The notes beneath the pieces are model-generated. The model was not told where the DNA came from. It did no database searches and saw only the letters and a program-made list of their open reading frames with translations. DNA of 64,000 bases from Ignavibacteriota bacterium (GTDB taxonomy: Bacteria > Bacteroidota > Ignavibacteria > Ignavibacteriales > Melioribacteraceae): positions 29,110-93,109 of the forward strand of contig JABFGH010000020.1 in NCBI GenBank assembly GCA_013112585.1. The letters run 5' to 3'. Made by a program: the position numbers and the translations under genes. Positions 49,782-59,496 of this stretch are shown here, piece by piece. Numbering within the stretch: position 1 is the stretch's first letter; each line of letters starts with the position of its first letter.

Positions 49782-51128
49782 ATGTTTAAATACGGGAAAT
49801 CTATGCCCATACTACTGATTACAATTTTACTGTTTTACGGTAATCTTTTTGCACAACAGGCAAAAATAAAAATCTCTTTAGAAGAGGCTCTCACAAAAGC
49901 GAGAGAAAATAATTATGAAATAAAATTAGCCGAATCGGAAGAGAATGCAATGCGGGCTGATTTTAACAGTTCACTTTCAGTGTTCCTGCCGCAAATTACT
50001 TTATCGGAAACATTTGTAAGAACTAATGATCCGCTAAATACCTTTGGGTTAAAACTTAAACAAGAAATTGTTTCTCAAATGGATTTTAACCCGGCACTGC
50101 TTAACGACCCTGATGCAATTAAAAATTTTAATACTAAGCTCGAAGTAAAACAGCCGCTTATAAATCTTGACGGATTTTGGGGAAGAGCTGCCGCTGCTGA
50201 CGGCTTATCTGCACTGGAGTTTAAAAGGAAGCGGACAGAAAACTATATGGACTTTATGGTGAAAATGAATTACTACCAGGTCGGCTTGATGAGTAAAAGT
50301 TTAAATGTTGTTAATAAATCATTGGAAACTGCAAAGGCAAATAGAAAATTAATTAAAGATTATTACGATGAAGGAATGATAACAAAAGCAGATTATCTAA
50401 TGGCAGAAGTCTTTGTATCGAATTTGGAGAGCCAAAAAACTGATGTAGAAAGCCAGTACAAAAATGCCAATAATAACCTGAAGCATCTGATGGGAATTGA
50501 TGATAATACAGAATTTGAACCAATCGATACACTATCATTTTCCAAAGTGAGCGACATTAAATTTTCCACAAGCTCTGTATTGGCAAGCCGTTCCGACTTG
50601 ATGGCATACACCTACAAAGTTGATGCGATGAGCAAAAAGCACACAATGAATTGGATGAAATTTTTACCCCGCTTAAATGCGTTCGGCAGTTTTGAATACA
50701 ATGATACCAAAGTATTTGGAACCAATGCAGATAACTGGATGGTAGGTTTAAACTTACAGTGGAATGTATTTAATGGATTTCAAAACATAGCATCAATTCA
50801 AAAGTCTAAAGCTGAATTGAATCATGCAAAAATTGAATTGGCAAAAGCCAAATCGCAAAGTAAAAATGAAATTGATGCCGCTATAAATGATTTAGAAACT
50901 GCTTCCAGGAAATTAAACTTAGCTGAAACCTCTGTCAAGCAATCTGAAGAATCATTGCGCATTATCAAAGACCGCTATGAAAAAGGATTAGAAAAAACTA
51001 CAGACTTGCTGAATGCAGAAACTGCTGCTTCGGGTGCAAGGCTAAATTATTTGAAGACCTTGTTCTTCTACAATGTTAGTCTGTTCAAAGTTGAATTAAT
51101 GATTGAAGAAAAAATTATAAGTGAATAA
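49782..51128 (+). CDS. TolC-family outer membrane efflux channel
   Basis: This 448-residue protein starts with a signal peptide ending FAQQ. Two repeated long-helix regions follow (LEEALTKARENNYEIKLAES near 33-55; LAKAKSQSKNEIDAAINDLE near 355-375). Strand segments include LPQITLSETFVRTNDPL and PRLNAFGSFEYND. ESLRIIKDRYEKGLEKTTDL is the conserved end of the TolC repeat. It gives the trimeric outer membrane exit duct. It is followed by the adaptor and the RND pump at gaps of 6 and -1 bases, which forms one operon. Confidence 0.92.
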   Translation: MFKYGKSMPILLITILLFYGNLFAQQAKIKISLEEALTKARENNYEIKLAESEENAMRADFNSSLSVFLPQITLSETFVRTNDPLNTFGLKLKQEIVSQMDFNPALLNDPDAIKNFNTKLEVKQPLINLDGFWGRAAAADGLSALEFKRKRTENYMDFMVKMNYYQVGLMSKSLNVVNKSLETAKANRKLIKDYYDEGMITKADYLMAEVFVSNLESQKTDVESQYKNANNNLKHLMGIDDNTEFEPIDTLSFSKVSDIKFSTSSVLASRSDLMAYTYKVDAMSKKHTMNWMKFLPRLNAFGSFEYNDTKVFGTNADNWMVGLNLQWNVFNGFQNIASIQKSKAELNHAKIELAKAKSQSKNEIDAAINDLETASRKLNLAETSVKQSEESLRIIKDRYEKGLEKTTDLLNAETAASGARLNYLKTLFFYNVSLFKVELMIEEKIISE

Positions 51129-51134
51129 ATAGGA

Positions 51135-52217
51135 GTGAAAATGTTTAGCAAAAAAATAATTTTAGTGATAACTGCATTAATCCTTTCTATGGTTTTAGCA
51201 TCCTGCGGTAGTGATGAAAATAGTGACACCAGGGAAGCAGTTAAGGTTAATGTAAAAAAAGTTGAAAGCCGAGAAGTTTCGGATGTGTTTGAATTTTCCG
51301 GCAATATTGAAGGAGTACAGAGAGTAAAATTAAGTACAAAACTAATGGGTACAATTGTTTCTTTTCCTTATGAAGCTGGTGCAAAAATTAAAAAGGGCGA
51401 TCTGCTTGTTAAAATAAACAGCTCCGATATATTAGCTAAAAAACGACAGGTAATGGCTAACATATCACAAGCTGAAACTGCCCTGAAAAACATGGAGATA
51501 AATTTCAATCGTGTAAAAAATCTTTATGAAAAAAAGAGCGCAACAAAAAAAGAAATGGAAGATATACAAATGGCTTATGATATGGCAAAAGCACAAGCTG
51601 ATGCTGCACGCGAAATGAAAAAGGAAGTAGAAGACGTGTTAAGCTACGCCAATATTAAAGCCCCGTTCGACGGATACATTGTTAACAAGTTTTTTCAAGA
51701 AGGGGATATTGCTGCTCCGGGACACCCGATTGCAATAGTGGAAAACTTTAGCGGGTTTAAAGTAAAGACATATGTTTCCGCCGGTGATATCAATCGTTTT
51801 GAAAGAGGTGAAATTGTTACAGTTAGGTTAGATGAACTAAACGGAAAAATGCTTGAGGGAAAAGTTGTTGAAATTAACCCGGGTGCACATCCGGCAAGCA
51901 GGCAATATGCTATTCAAGTTTTAATTGATGCAGCTAATCAAAATCTTGACGGTGTTAAATCGGGCATGTATGCAAAAGTAGTATTGGAAAATAGTAAACG
52001 AAATATGATAACCGTTGATGAAGAAAACCTAATTACCCGCGGACAGCTTAAAGGTGTTTACACAGTAAGCACAAATAACGAAGCAATGCTTAGATGGCTT
52101 CGTATCGGAAAAAACTTTAAAGGTAAAATGGAAGTGTTATCGGGATTAAGTGATGGCGATATGATAATTATTGATAAAGATATTGTGACTGAAGGTCAAA
52201 AGGTTGAGGTGATATAA
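51135..52217 (+). CDS. RND efflux periplasmic adaptor (membrane fusion lipoprotein)
   Basis: This 360-residue protein has a lipoprotein signal (ALILSMVLASCGSDEN) that anchors it to the inner membrane. The biotinyl-lipoyl-like hairpin reads FPYEAGAKIKKGDLLVKINS. Coiled-coil arms lie near 90-160, and the beta-barrel and proximal domains follow (ANIKAPFDGYIVNKFF, GRQ-like ASRQYAIQVLID). It bridges the TolC duct and the RND pump. Its stop overlaps the pump start by one base. The usual adaptor family features are present and no residue is obviously missing. Confidence 0.92.
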   Translation: MKMFSKKIILVITALILSMVLASCGSDENSDTREAVKVNVKKVESREVSDVFEFSGNIEGVQRVKLSTKLMGTIVSFPYEAGAKIKKGDLLVKINSSDILAKKRQVMANISQAETALKNMEINFNRVKNLYEKKSATKKEMEDIQMAYDMAKAQADAAREMKKEVEDVLSYANIKAPFDGYIVNKFFQEGDIAAPGHPIAIVENFSGFKVKTYVSAGDINRFERGEIVTVRLDELNGKMLEGKVVEINPGAHPASRQYAIQVLIDAANQNLDGVKSGMYAKVVLENSKRNMITVDEENLITRGQLKGVYTVSTNNEAMLRWLRIGKNFKGKMEVLSGLSDGDMIIIDKDIVTEGQKVEVI

Positions 52218-55200
52218 TGAAATTAGGGATTGCAGGAAAAACTGCACAGGCATTTATAAAATCAAAACTTACCGTGCTGTTAATAATTGCTTCACTGGCA
52301 ATAGGTGCATTTAGCGTTTACCTTACTCCAAGTGAAGAAGAGCCGCAGATCATTGTACCTATGGCAGATATTTTCGTGATGCATAACGGCGCGAGTCCGG
52401 AAGAGGTTGAATCAAGAATCTCGCAGCCTCTCGAAAAAATAATTTCAAATATTCATGGTGTTGAATATGTTTACTCCACTTCGATGCCCAACATGGCAAT
52501 GCTGATTGTGAGGTTTTATGTTGGTGAAGATGCGGAAGAAAGCATTGTAAAACTTTACAATGAAATTATGCGCAACATGGATAAAATGCCGCAAGGTATT
52601 TCTATGCCGTTTGTTAAAACTAAATCGATTGATGATGTACCGATTATGAGTTTAGCGCTTTGGAGTAAAAATTATGATGATTATGATTTGCGCAGAGTGG
52701 GAAACGAATTAGCGAATGAAGTTAAAAAGATTACAGATGTTGGCGACATAAATGTTATCGGCGGAAGAAAAAGAAAAATTAATGTGATGCTCGATAGAAA
52801 CAAAATGGCATCGTATAATGTTGATCCGCTGATGGTTATGATGCAGGTGAAGGGTGCTAACAAGCAGTCAATGTCGGGCAGCTTTAATTACAACAACAAA
52901 GAATTTTTGGTTGAGACCGGAAACTTTTTTGAAACGGTTGATGATGTTAAAAATCTTGTTGTCGGTGTATTTCACGGAAGCCCGGTTTATCTTAAAAATG
53001 TTGCCGAGGTAACGGACGGACCGGAAGAACCGAAAAACTACACTGCGTATGGTTACGGCGCAGTTGAACTTAAAGAGAACTCACTTAAATCGGGTGTAGA
53101 ATTTCCGGCGGTTACAATTTCAGTTGCAAAACGTAAGGGTGCAGATGCTAAGCAAATTGCCGAGTCTGTGCTTTCAAAAGTTGAAATGCTGAAAGGAGAC
53201 TTAATTCCATCAGATGTGAAAATTGAAGTAACAAGAAATTATGGTGATACCGCCTCGGAAAAGGTTAATGATTTATTGCTCAATCTGCTCGGATCAATTT
53301 TAGCCGCATCAATAGTTGTAGCAATATTTTTAGGCTGGCGCGGCGGCTGGGTTGTATTTGCCAGCGTGCCTATAACTTTTGCGCTTACCCTTTTTGTTTA
53401 TTATATGATGGGCTACACCCTAAATAGAATTACACTTTTTGCATTGGTTTTTGTAACGGGTATTGTGGTGGATGCTTCAATAATTGTTGTTGAGAACATG
53501 CACCGCCATTTTAAAATGAAAAAACTTCCGCGCTATCAAGCGGCATTAACTTCAATTGATGAAGTAGGAAACCCGACAATACTTGCTACATTTACTGTGA
53601 TTGCATCTGTGCTTCCGATGGCATTCGTAAGCGGATTGATGGGACCATACATGGCGCCGATGCCTATAGGCGCGGCACTCGCAATGATGTTCTCACTTTT
53701 AGTCGCGTTAGTGGTTACTCCTTACGTGGCTTATAAATCATTGGGTGAAGAAAAACCGAAGAAAGATGAAAAGAAATATGTTCTTCAGGAAACATTAATT
53801 TATAAATATTATGTAAAAACAATGATGCCGCTGATTGAGAGTGCACGAAAAAGATGGATTGTAATTATTTCGGTTACTGTACTTCTGCTTCTCTCAATTT
53901 CACTTTTGTTCTTCAAAATGGTAACGGTAAAAATGCTGCCGTTTGATAATAAAAATGAAATACAAATAATTATTGATATGCCTGAGGGAACGACTCTGGA
54001 ACAAACTGCTGTGGTAACAAAAGAAATTGCAGGCTATTTACGCACCGTTCCTGAAGTAGTTAATTATCAAAATTATGTTGGTACTGCTGCTCCAATAAAC
54101 TTTAACGGACTTGTACGACACTACGATCTGAGGAGAGGTTCCAATGTTGCAGATATTCAAATCAATTTGCTGGATAAAAGCGAACGGTCGGATCAAAGTC
54201 ATGATATTGCAAAACGCATACGTCCGCACATTCAAAAAATTGCAGAAAAGTTTAATGCAAATGTTAAAGTAGCCGAAGTCCCGCCGGGACCTCCGGTAAT
54301 GTCTACCATTGTAGCCGAGGTATATGGTCCGGATCGCGAAAGTCAATTGGAGTATGCAAAAAAGCTGAAAGGATTATTTGAATCAACCAAAGGCGTGGTT
54401 GACATAGATTGGCTGGTTGAAGATGATCAAGTAGAATACAAATTTGAAATTGATAAAAAGAAGGCAATGCTTTCGGGAATATCGGCTGAACAAATTGTTG
54501 GTGTACTCGGCATTTCACTCTATGGTTCTGATGTATCAGCAATCTATCAGCCTAACGAAGTTGAGCCGGTAACAATTCAATTGCGCTTACCTGAAAGTGA
54601 CCGTTCTAATCTGAATGATATCAGAAATATTAAAGTAATGTCACCATCAGGAAAATTAGTTGCTGTGGGTGATCTTGTAAATATTAAAGAGCAGATACAG
54701 GATAAAAGTATTTACCGGAAAAATCAGAAAAGGGCAGTTTATGTTACTGCTGATGTAGCGGGTGAATTAGAGAGTCCCGTTTATGCCATTTTAGATTTAG
54801 ATAAAAAAATTCAAGAGTTGAATGAAAAAGAAGGTTTGAATGTTGAGCAATTTTATACAGCCCAGCCTGAAAGTGAATCTGAAATTTCCGTAAAGTGGGA
54901 TGGCGAATGGCATATTACTTATGAAGTGTTCCGTGATTTAGGTGCTGCGTTTGCAGTTGTGCTTGTAATAATCTATATGCTTATCATCGGATGGTTTCAA
55001 TCTTTCAAAGTGCCGATAGTAATGATGATCGCAATACCTCTTTCATTGATTGGCGTTCTTGTGGGTCATCTAATTTTCGGTGCATTCTTCACAGCTACCT
55101 CAATGATAGGTGTTATCGCACTTGCAGGAATTATGGTTCGTAACTCTGTTCTTCTTATCGACTTTATTGATTTACGATTAGCCGAAGGAATTGAGTTTAA

Positions 55201-55492
55201 GCAGGCTGTATTAGAATCGGGCGCGGTTAGAACACTGCCAATACTCCTTACAGCCGGTACAGTTGTAATAGGTGCATTCGTAATTATTTTCGATCCGATA
55301 TTTGAAGGACTTGCTATTTCATTGATGGGAGGAGCAGTGGCTTCAACAGCTCTTACTTTAATTATGGTGCCTCTGGTTTATTATATGACAGAAAGAAAAA
55401 AGTATGAAGTTGAAGATCAGAACACCGAAGTTGAAGCAATTAAAACTGATGAAAAGACTCCTGAATTAAATAACGATGAAGAAACTAATTAA
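52217..55492 (+). CDS. RND efflux transporter, AcrB/HAE-like
   Basis: This 1091-residue pump has the classic 12-helix plan: one helix (LTVLLIIASLAIGAFSVYLT), a large periplasmic part, helices 2-6, a loop, helix 7, a second periplasmic part and helices 8-12. LFALVFVTGIVVDASIIVVE holds an Asp where proton relay occurs (TM4), followed by the usual MEN-like ENMHRH. The C-terminal tail is acidic. Export of hydrophobic compounds is likely, but HAE versus other drug RND subfamilies cannot be settled. The third gene of the operon, it lies ten bases from a PII-like gene. Confidence 0.92.
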   Translation: MKLGIAGKTAQAFIKSKLTVLLIIASLAIGAFSVYLTPSEEEPQIIVPMADIFVMHNGASPEEVESRISQPLEKIISNIHGVEYVYSTSMPNMAMLIVRFYVGEDAEESIVKLYNEIMRNMDKMPQGISMPFVKTKSIDDVPIMSLALWSKNYDDYDLRRVGNELANEVKKITDVGDINVIGGRKRKINVMLDRNKMASYNVDPLMVMMQVKGANKQSMSGSFNYNNKEFLVETGNFFETVDDVKNLVVGVFHGSPVYLKNVAEVTDGPEEPKNYTAYGYGAVELKENSLKSGVEFPAVTISVAKRKGADAKQIAESVLSKVEMLKGDLIPSDVKIEVTRNYGDTASEKVNDLLLNLLGSILAASIVVAIFLGWRGGWVVFASVPITFALTLFVYYMMGYTLNRITLFALVFVTGIVVDASIIVVENMHRHFKMKKLPRYQAALTSIDEVGNPTILATFTVIASVLPMAFVSGLMGPYMAPMPIGAALAMMFSLLVALVVTPYVAYKSLGEEKPKKDEKKYVLQETLIYKYYVKTMMPLIESARKRWIVIISVTVLLLLSISLLFFKMVTVKMLPFDNKNEIQIIIDMPEGTTLEQTAVVTKEIAGYLRTVPEVVNYQNYVGTAAPINFNGLVRHYDLRRGSNVADIQINLLDKSERSDQSHDIAKRIRPHIQKIAEKFNANVKVAEVPPGPPVMSTIVAEVYGPDRESQLEYAKKLKGLFESTKGVVDIDWLVEDDQVEYKFEIDKKKAMLSGISAEQIVGVLGISLYGSDVSAIYQPNEVEPVTIQLRLPESDRSNLNDIRNIKVMSPSGKLVAVGDLVNIKEQIQDKSIYRKNQKRAVYVTADVAGELESPVYAILDLDKKIQELNEKEGLNVEQFYTAQPESESEISVKWDGEWHITYEVFRDLGAAFAVVLVIIYMLIIGWFQSFKVPIVMMIAIPLSLIGVLVGHLIFGAFFTATSMIGVIALAGIMVRNSVLLIDFIDLRLAEGIEFKQAVLESGAVRTLPILLTAGTVVIGAFVIIFDPIFEGLAISLMGGAVASTALTLIMVPLVYYMTERKKYEVEDQNTEVEAIKTDEKTPELNNDEETN

Positions 55493-55504
55493 TAGGGGAA
55501 TGTG

Positions 55505-55807
55505 ATGAAAGTAGTAGTATTAATGTGCGTGGAAGAATTTGTAGAAGACGCAAGAAAGCTTCTAAAAGAGCAAAAAGTTCCTGCATTCAGCGAGGTTGGA
55601 ATGCAGGGCTACAAACTTGAAGAACCCGATGAAAGTGACAACTGGTTTGCATCCAAGCATTATCTCGATAACTCCCATGTGTTTTTTTCAATGGTAAATG
55701 ATGAAAAGGCAGATGAACTTATGGCAGCGATAAATGTTTGTAAGGAAAATAAAAGACTTAACAGCGTTCATGCTTTTCAACTTGGTGTTGAAAAATTTAT
55801 TGGATAA
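55505..55807 (+). CDS. PII-like small protein of the RND operon
   Basis: I chose ATG 55505 behind AGGGGA, not the GTG three bases earlier. The product has 100 residues with a beta-alpha-beta pattern and HAFQLGVEKFIG at the end. KVVVLMCVEEFVEDARKLLK looks like the first strand-helix of PII-type or ferredoxin-fold regulators. Similar small proteins follow RND pumps in Bacteroidota and may sense ligand or metal. It is the last gene before a repeat-rich gap. Confidence 0.65.
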   Translation: MKVVVLMCVEEFVEDARKLLKEQKVPAFSEVGMQGYKLEEPDESDNWFASKHYLDNSHVFFSMVNDEKADELMAAINVCKENKRLNSVHAFQLGVEKFIG

Positions 55808-55823
55808 TTAAAATATAATTCCG

Positions 55824-55974
55824 TTAACCCACGACTCAAGAGTCTTTGTGAAAATTCAATTATTAAATTAACCCACAGATTCATCTGTGGGAATATGAAT
55901 CAAAAACAGAATATCTTTAGCTGCTTCAGCAGCTTATTTGTGATTTTCACACAGCCTCTCTAGTCGTGGGTTAA
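55824..55974. repeat. MITE-like 151-bp element with terminal inverted repeats and inner hairpins
   Basis: TTAACCCACGACT (55824-55836) and AGTCGTGGGTTAA (55962-55974) are perfect 13-bp terminal inverted repeats, with similarity continuing inward (CTTTGTGAAAAT against ATTTTCACACAG). Inside lie CCCACAGAT-TC-ATCTGTGGG (55872-55891) and GCTGCT-TC-AGCAGC (55920-55933). No coding capacity is present. The unit can fold into one three-armed structure. It is a miniature transposable element or a structured host repeat. Confidence 0.6.
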
Positions 55975-55999
55975 TTAAATAAAAATAATAGGAGAAAAA

Positions 56000-56179
56000 A
56001 TGGAAAATATAATAAGAAGATTTGCCGGAGTATTCATTTTAGGAAGTGTAGCATTGGGTTATTTTGTAAGCCCATACTGGTTACTATTTACAGTTTTCGT
56101 TGGTGTAAACTTACTTCAGTCATCCTTTACTAACTGGTGCCCGTTGGAAATGATGCTGAAAAAAGTAAAAAAGAATTAG
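56000..56179 (+). CDS. DUF2892-like small membrane protein
   Basis: GGAGAAAAA directly precedes ATG 56000, and the frame gives 59 residues. MENIIRRFAGVFILGSVALG begins a first membrane helix; a second follows (SPYWLLFTVFVGVNLLQSSF). The ending NWCPLEMMLKK has the single conserved Cys-Pro seen in DUF2892/YgaP-tail proteins. Such proteins often follow rhodanese or sulfide genes; here it stands before the nucleotide cyclase. The gene is too short for an ORF threshold of 60 residues, but it is well supported. Confidence 0.8.
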   Translation: MENIIRRFAGVFILGSVALGYFVSPYWLLFTVFVGVNLLQSSFTNWCPLEMMLKKVKKN

Positions 56180-56195
56180 CAAGGATGTGTGTTAA

Positions 56196-57266
56196 ATGAA
56201 AATTAGCGGAGTGCAGAAGAACAAACTGCTCCAGAGCATAAAGCTTGGGTTTATTGGTGTTGCTGTTAGTATAGTTTTAATAATCCTATTCCAGCAGCAA
56301 AAAATATCTATTGAAATAAGTCTATTGGGATTCACAATTGGTTTTATGATTGGACTATTTGAATATTTTATCTCTCAGCCCAAGCTGCGCAAAATTATTT
56401 TTCCACTTGCAATTTTACTTAGGTCAACTGTTTATGCATTAATTATAATTCTTTCCGTTGCGCTATTGGCTTCTATAAAATTGTCATTTGTTAATCAGTG
56501 TTCATTGTTCGAAGCTTTCGGCGATCAAAATTTTTTCGAGTTTATAGTTGACTCTAATCTGCATTTAGTGCTGGCAGTGCTTATTGTATTAAGTTTTCTT
56601 ATTAATTTTATTCTGCAAATTAATCAATTGCTCGGTCCCGGGGTTTTGGTTAATTACCTTATCGGAAAGTATCATAAACCGAAACCGGAAGAACGAATTT
56701 TTCTTTTTCTCGATCTAAACTCTTCCACTTCAATTGCAGAAAAATTAGGCACTGAAAAATACAGCTCATACCTAAAAGATTTTTTCTCTGACATTACCGA
56801 ACCGCTCCTTAAAACCTATGGACAAGTGTTTCAATATGTTGGTGATGAAGTTGTGGTGGTGTGGAATGTTAAGGATGGATTGCGAAATAATAATGTGCTG
56901 CGGTTTTTCTTTTATGTAGAAGAATGTATTAACCGTAACAAAGATAAATATTTGAGCAAGTACGGCATCATTCCGGAATTTAAAGCAGGAATACATTTTG
57001 GCGAAACACTAATTACCGAAGTAGGGGATATCAAGCGAGAGATTGTTTATCACGGCGATCTTGTAAATACAGCATCAAGAATCCGTTCTGCATGCCATAC
57101 AGCCAAGCGTAAAGTATTGATCTCTGATACCTTGCTGAATAAACTTGATCATGAAAAAGAATTTCAGTTTGAAGATATGGGGGCATTCAAGCTTAAAGGG
57201 AAAAAATATGATATCAATCTGTTCAGCGTTGAGTTGAAGAATAATTTTCAAAACCGGCTCTGTTGA
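56196..57266 (+). CDS. Membrane-bound class III adenylate/guanylate cyclase
   Basis: About four membrane segments fill residues 15-145 of this 356-residue protein (LGFIGVAVSIVLIILF, LLGFTIGFMIGLFEYF, VYALIIILSVALLASI, LVLAVLIVLSFLINFI). The cyclase domain starts at residue 165: IFLFLDLNSSTSIAEKLG gives metal Asp, FQYVGDEVVVVWNV the second metal Asp, and IVYHGDLVNTASRIRSAC the transition-state region. It probably makes cAMP or cGMP; the base-selecting residue was not resolved. It follows the small membrane protein by 16 bases. Confidence 0.85.
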   Translation: MKISGVQKNKLLQSIKLGFIGVAVSIVLIILFQQQKISIEISLLGFTIGFMIGLFEYFISQPKLRKIIFPLAILLRSTVYALIIILSVALLASIKLSFVNQCSLFEAFGDQNFFEFIVDSNLHLVLAVLIVLSFLINFILQINQLLGPGVLVNYLIGKYHKPKPEERIFLFLDLNSSTSIAEKLGTEKYSSYLKDFFSDITEPLLKTYGQVFQYVGDEVVVVWNVKDGLRNNNVLRFFFYVEECINRNKDKYLSKYGIIPEFKAGIHFGETLITEVGDIKREIVYHGDLVNTASRIRSACHTAKRKVLISDTLLNKLDHEKEFQFEDMGAFKLKGKKYDINLFSVELKNNFQNRLC

Positions 57267-57914
57267 GTCGTTGAACGTTTAATAGTTGAGATGTTAAAAC
57301 GTTGAATCGTAAATCGATAATCGTGGAATCGAAAATAAACATACGAGTACAAAAATTTTTTTCTTTGTGCTCTTAGTGATCCGTCGGCTGACGGACTTCG
57401 TGACCTCAGTGGTTAAGAAAAAGCATTAACCACAAAGAGCACTAAGATAAGATACACAAAGGACACTAAGTTTTTACTTTGTACACTTCCACACTCCCTC
57501 CTCCGGCGGGCAGGTTTAAAGTTCTTATTTCTTAATTCTGAATACTGAATTCTGTATTCTGATTTCTGCTTCTCCCCTTGCTTTTAACGGGACAAAAATA
57601 TAATTTTAAAACCGCATAGATGAAAAGGTATTGGGTATGTGCTTAGGAGCATCAAGATTGGAATATGAACTTTTTTTGTATGAATAACGAATTGTTATTA
57701 TGCACGATTCTATAAATTATTAGTCGGCATATTTTGCGGGCTAACTTGTTCAGTATAATTTAAGTAAACAATTATAAATAAATTAGTTACATAGATATAT
57801 AAAGTTTTATAAAGATTATTAGACTGCACAAATCACCGATCTAACAACTTTTAAAATTGATATCTCTGCAGCTTAAATAATAGTTAGCTGACTGTTTATT
57901 TAATATGAGATATA
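57267..57914. other. Intergenic region with degenerate host repeats
   Basis: There is no gene in 648 bases. It holds a degenerate, repeat-rich stretch: GTTGAATCG-type short repeats near 57290-57330, and near 57425-57470 AACCACAAAGAGCACTAAG, a stretch also seen in variant form after the RNA methyltransferase gene (44126-44170). It also contains CTCCGGCGGGCAGG, a fragment common in the nearby gaps. It looks like decayed repeats, not regulation. Confidence 0.45.
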
Positions 57915-58466
57915 ATGAGTTATATTCTTAAAAAAATATTTACAATAATATTTGTTGTTCATCTTTTATGTGGTTTTAATTATGCAAGCATAGCAGAGAA
58001 AGATAAAAAAACTGAGCTATATGAAATTTATAGTGTGGTTTTAGATTCAATGTTCTTTCAATTGGATGATATACATATTTCTGGAAGAACAACAAAATAC
58101 GCACTAAATGATTCCACTGGAGAATTCACTTCGCTTGAATTGTTTATCGAAAATTATTTAAAAATTAGAGATGTTCAAAGTGTTGAAGCATTGAAAAATT
58201 TTTATTTCAAACAAAATGAGAGATTTTACTTCGAAGATATGTTTACCACCAAGGCTCCAGTTACAATTGTTCCAATTGATAAAATTAAAAATTTTGCGGT
58301 TCATAAGGAGCATCCAAAATTTAAGAATCTTCTGTTTTTTTCAACAATTGGATTAAATAAAGAGAAAACTGAGGCAATTTTTCATGTCATACACTATGAG
58401 ATCACAAGTAAATGGATTCATTTAAAGAAGTATCAAAATGAATGGAATATTATTCTTGTTAATTAA
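57915..58466 (+). CDS. Secreted hypothetical protein
   Basis: This 183-residue protein begins with a signal peptide (IFTIIFVVHLLCGFNYAS). The mature part is a mix of helices and strands with no Cys pairs (KNLLFFSTIGLNKEKTEAIF, HYEITSKWIHLKKYQNEW). A final beta hairpin (KWIHLKKYQNEWNIILVN) resembles the end of NTF2-like folds, where the last strand sits against a sheet. That is only an impression. It is a lone gene with no clear operon partner and a weak ribosome site. Confidence 0.6.
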   Translation: MSYILKKIFTIIFVVHLLCGFNYASIAEKDKKTELYEIYSVVLDSMFFQLDDIHISGRTTKYALNDSTGEFTSLELFIENYLKIRDVQSVEALKNFYFKQNERFYFEDMFTTKAPVTIVPIDKIKNFAVHKEHPKFKNLLFFSTIGLNKEKTEAIFHVIHYEITSKWIHLKKYQNEWNIILVN

Positions 58467-58720
58467 ATTTTATAATATGTCGCCAGCTAACCAGCCAAGC
58501 AAGCCGACCGCTTTCAGGGTTGCGGGTAGTGAGCAGTTTTAATGGTTCGTTGTTCGTTTAGCATTTTGTTCTATTCAGTATGTGAAAGTTAATTAAGTCA
58601 CCGCCATTGTTTGGAAAGTTAATGGCGGCTACAAATTATAAATATTAGTTGCAAATGAGTCATGCCGTTATTGGGCGGCGGCTTATTGGCAACGCCGTTA
58701 TTCATATAAGAGGAGTTAAT

Positions 58721-59110
58721 ATGAAATCTACAATTATCTTCATAATGATCATTTTAACATTTATAAGTTGTTCAGATTCAGACATAATATCTCCGGAATT
58801 GGAAAAAGAATTTAAGAAAATAGCTTATGATTCAATTTCAGAAAGTGAAAAAGAAACAATTACAATCAATTGGACGGATGCTATAATTACACACGGATAT
58901 TATGACACTGGAAGCTGTAAAAATATTTTTGTTTCTGATAATAATGAGAAAATGTGTTTTTTCTTTTTAACAGGAACTATATCTTTATCCAATAGAAATA
59001 AGCTAGTTGCAGTAAGTTTTAAAACTATCAACGACCCTCTATTGGGACCAATAATTATGATTCTAGATTATAATAGAAAAGAAACAATAGGTGGAGTAGG
59101 TAGATTATAA
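58721..59110 (+). CDS. Putative lipoprotein
   Basis: I chose ATG 58721, with AGAGGAG six bases upstream. A longer frame from 58649 would add 24 residues with no function and no ribosome site. The 129-residue product has a lipoprotein signal (STIIFIMIILTFISCSDSD). A small beta-rich domain follows. Two Cys residues in the middle (SCKNIF and KMCFFF) could form a disulfide. Not recognised. Confidence 0.65.
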   Translation: MKSTIIFIMIILTFISCSDSDIISPELEKEFKKIAYDSISESEKETITINWTDAIITHGYYDTGSCKNIFVSDNNEKMCFFFLTGTISLSNRNKLVAVSFKTINDPLLGPIIMILDYNRKETIGGVGRL

Positions 59111-59496
59111 TAATGCCTACCCGGTCGCTCAAACAGAATGCCTTTTCGCACTTAGCAGTTCTATAATTTTAGGTTTGTGTTATTATGCAATATTATATGC
59201 ATTTTTATGTACAATAAAAATCGGTGCTAATCATGCATAAAATAAAATTTAACGAGGCTCGCAGCCTGCTTGGTTTTACTCCGCTTTGTTCTCGTTTCGC
59301 AAAAGCGACACTGATTTTTTTTATTTTATTTTTTTTGATCAAATACATCAATCGATTAATAAATAAAGGGGCTGTTTTTGCTCTCACTTCGGCGGAATTA
59401 AGTTTATCCCGCTTTACTATTTGAAAAAATACAATTTACGTACTTGAATTTATAGTGTACCTTTTCTATAATTAAGTACAATTTTAGGAGAAATAA
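59111..59496. other. Intergenic region, no supported gene
   Basis: About 386 bases hold CTCGCAGCCTGCTTGG and short palindromic fragments. Open frames of about 60 codons exist on both strands (59224-59424 and 59205-59387) but lack ribosome sites and look like non-coding host repeat. TTAGGAGAAATAA just before 59497 is the antitoxin ribosome site. Confidence 0.45.

Noticed and set aside
58649..58720. Upstream start of the lipoprotein gene
   Set aside because: ATG 58721 has AGAGGAG and is followed at once by a lipoprotein signal.
58467..58720. Integron attC-type sites near short cassette-like genes
   Set aside because: No site with both RYYYAAC and GTTRRRY in the right arrangement could be assembled, and no integron integrase is present.
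59205..59424. Two frames of about 60 codons on opposite strands
   Set aside because: No ribosome site, repeat-like composition and mutual overlap. They look like decayed host repeat.
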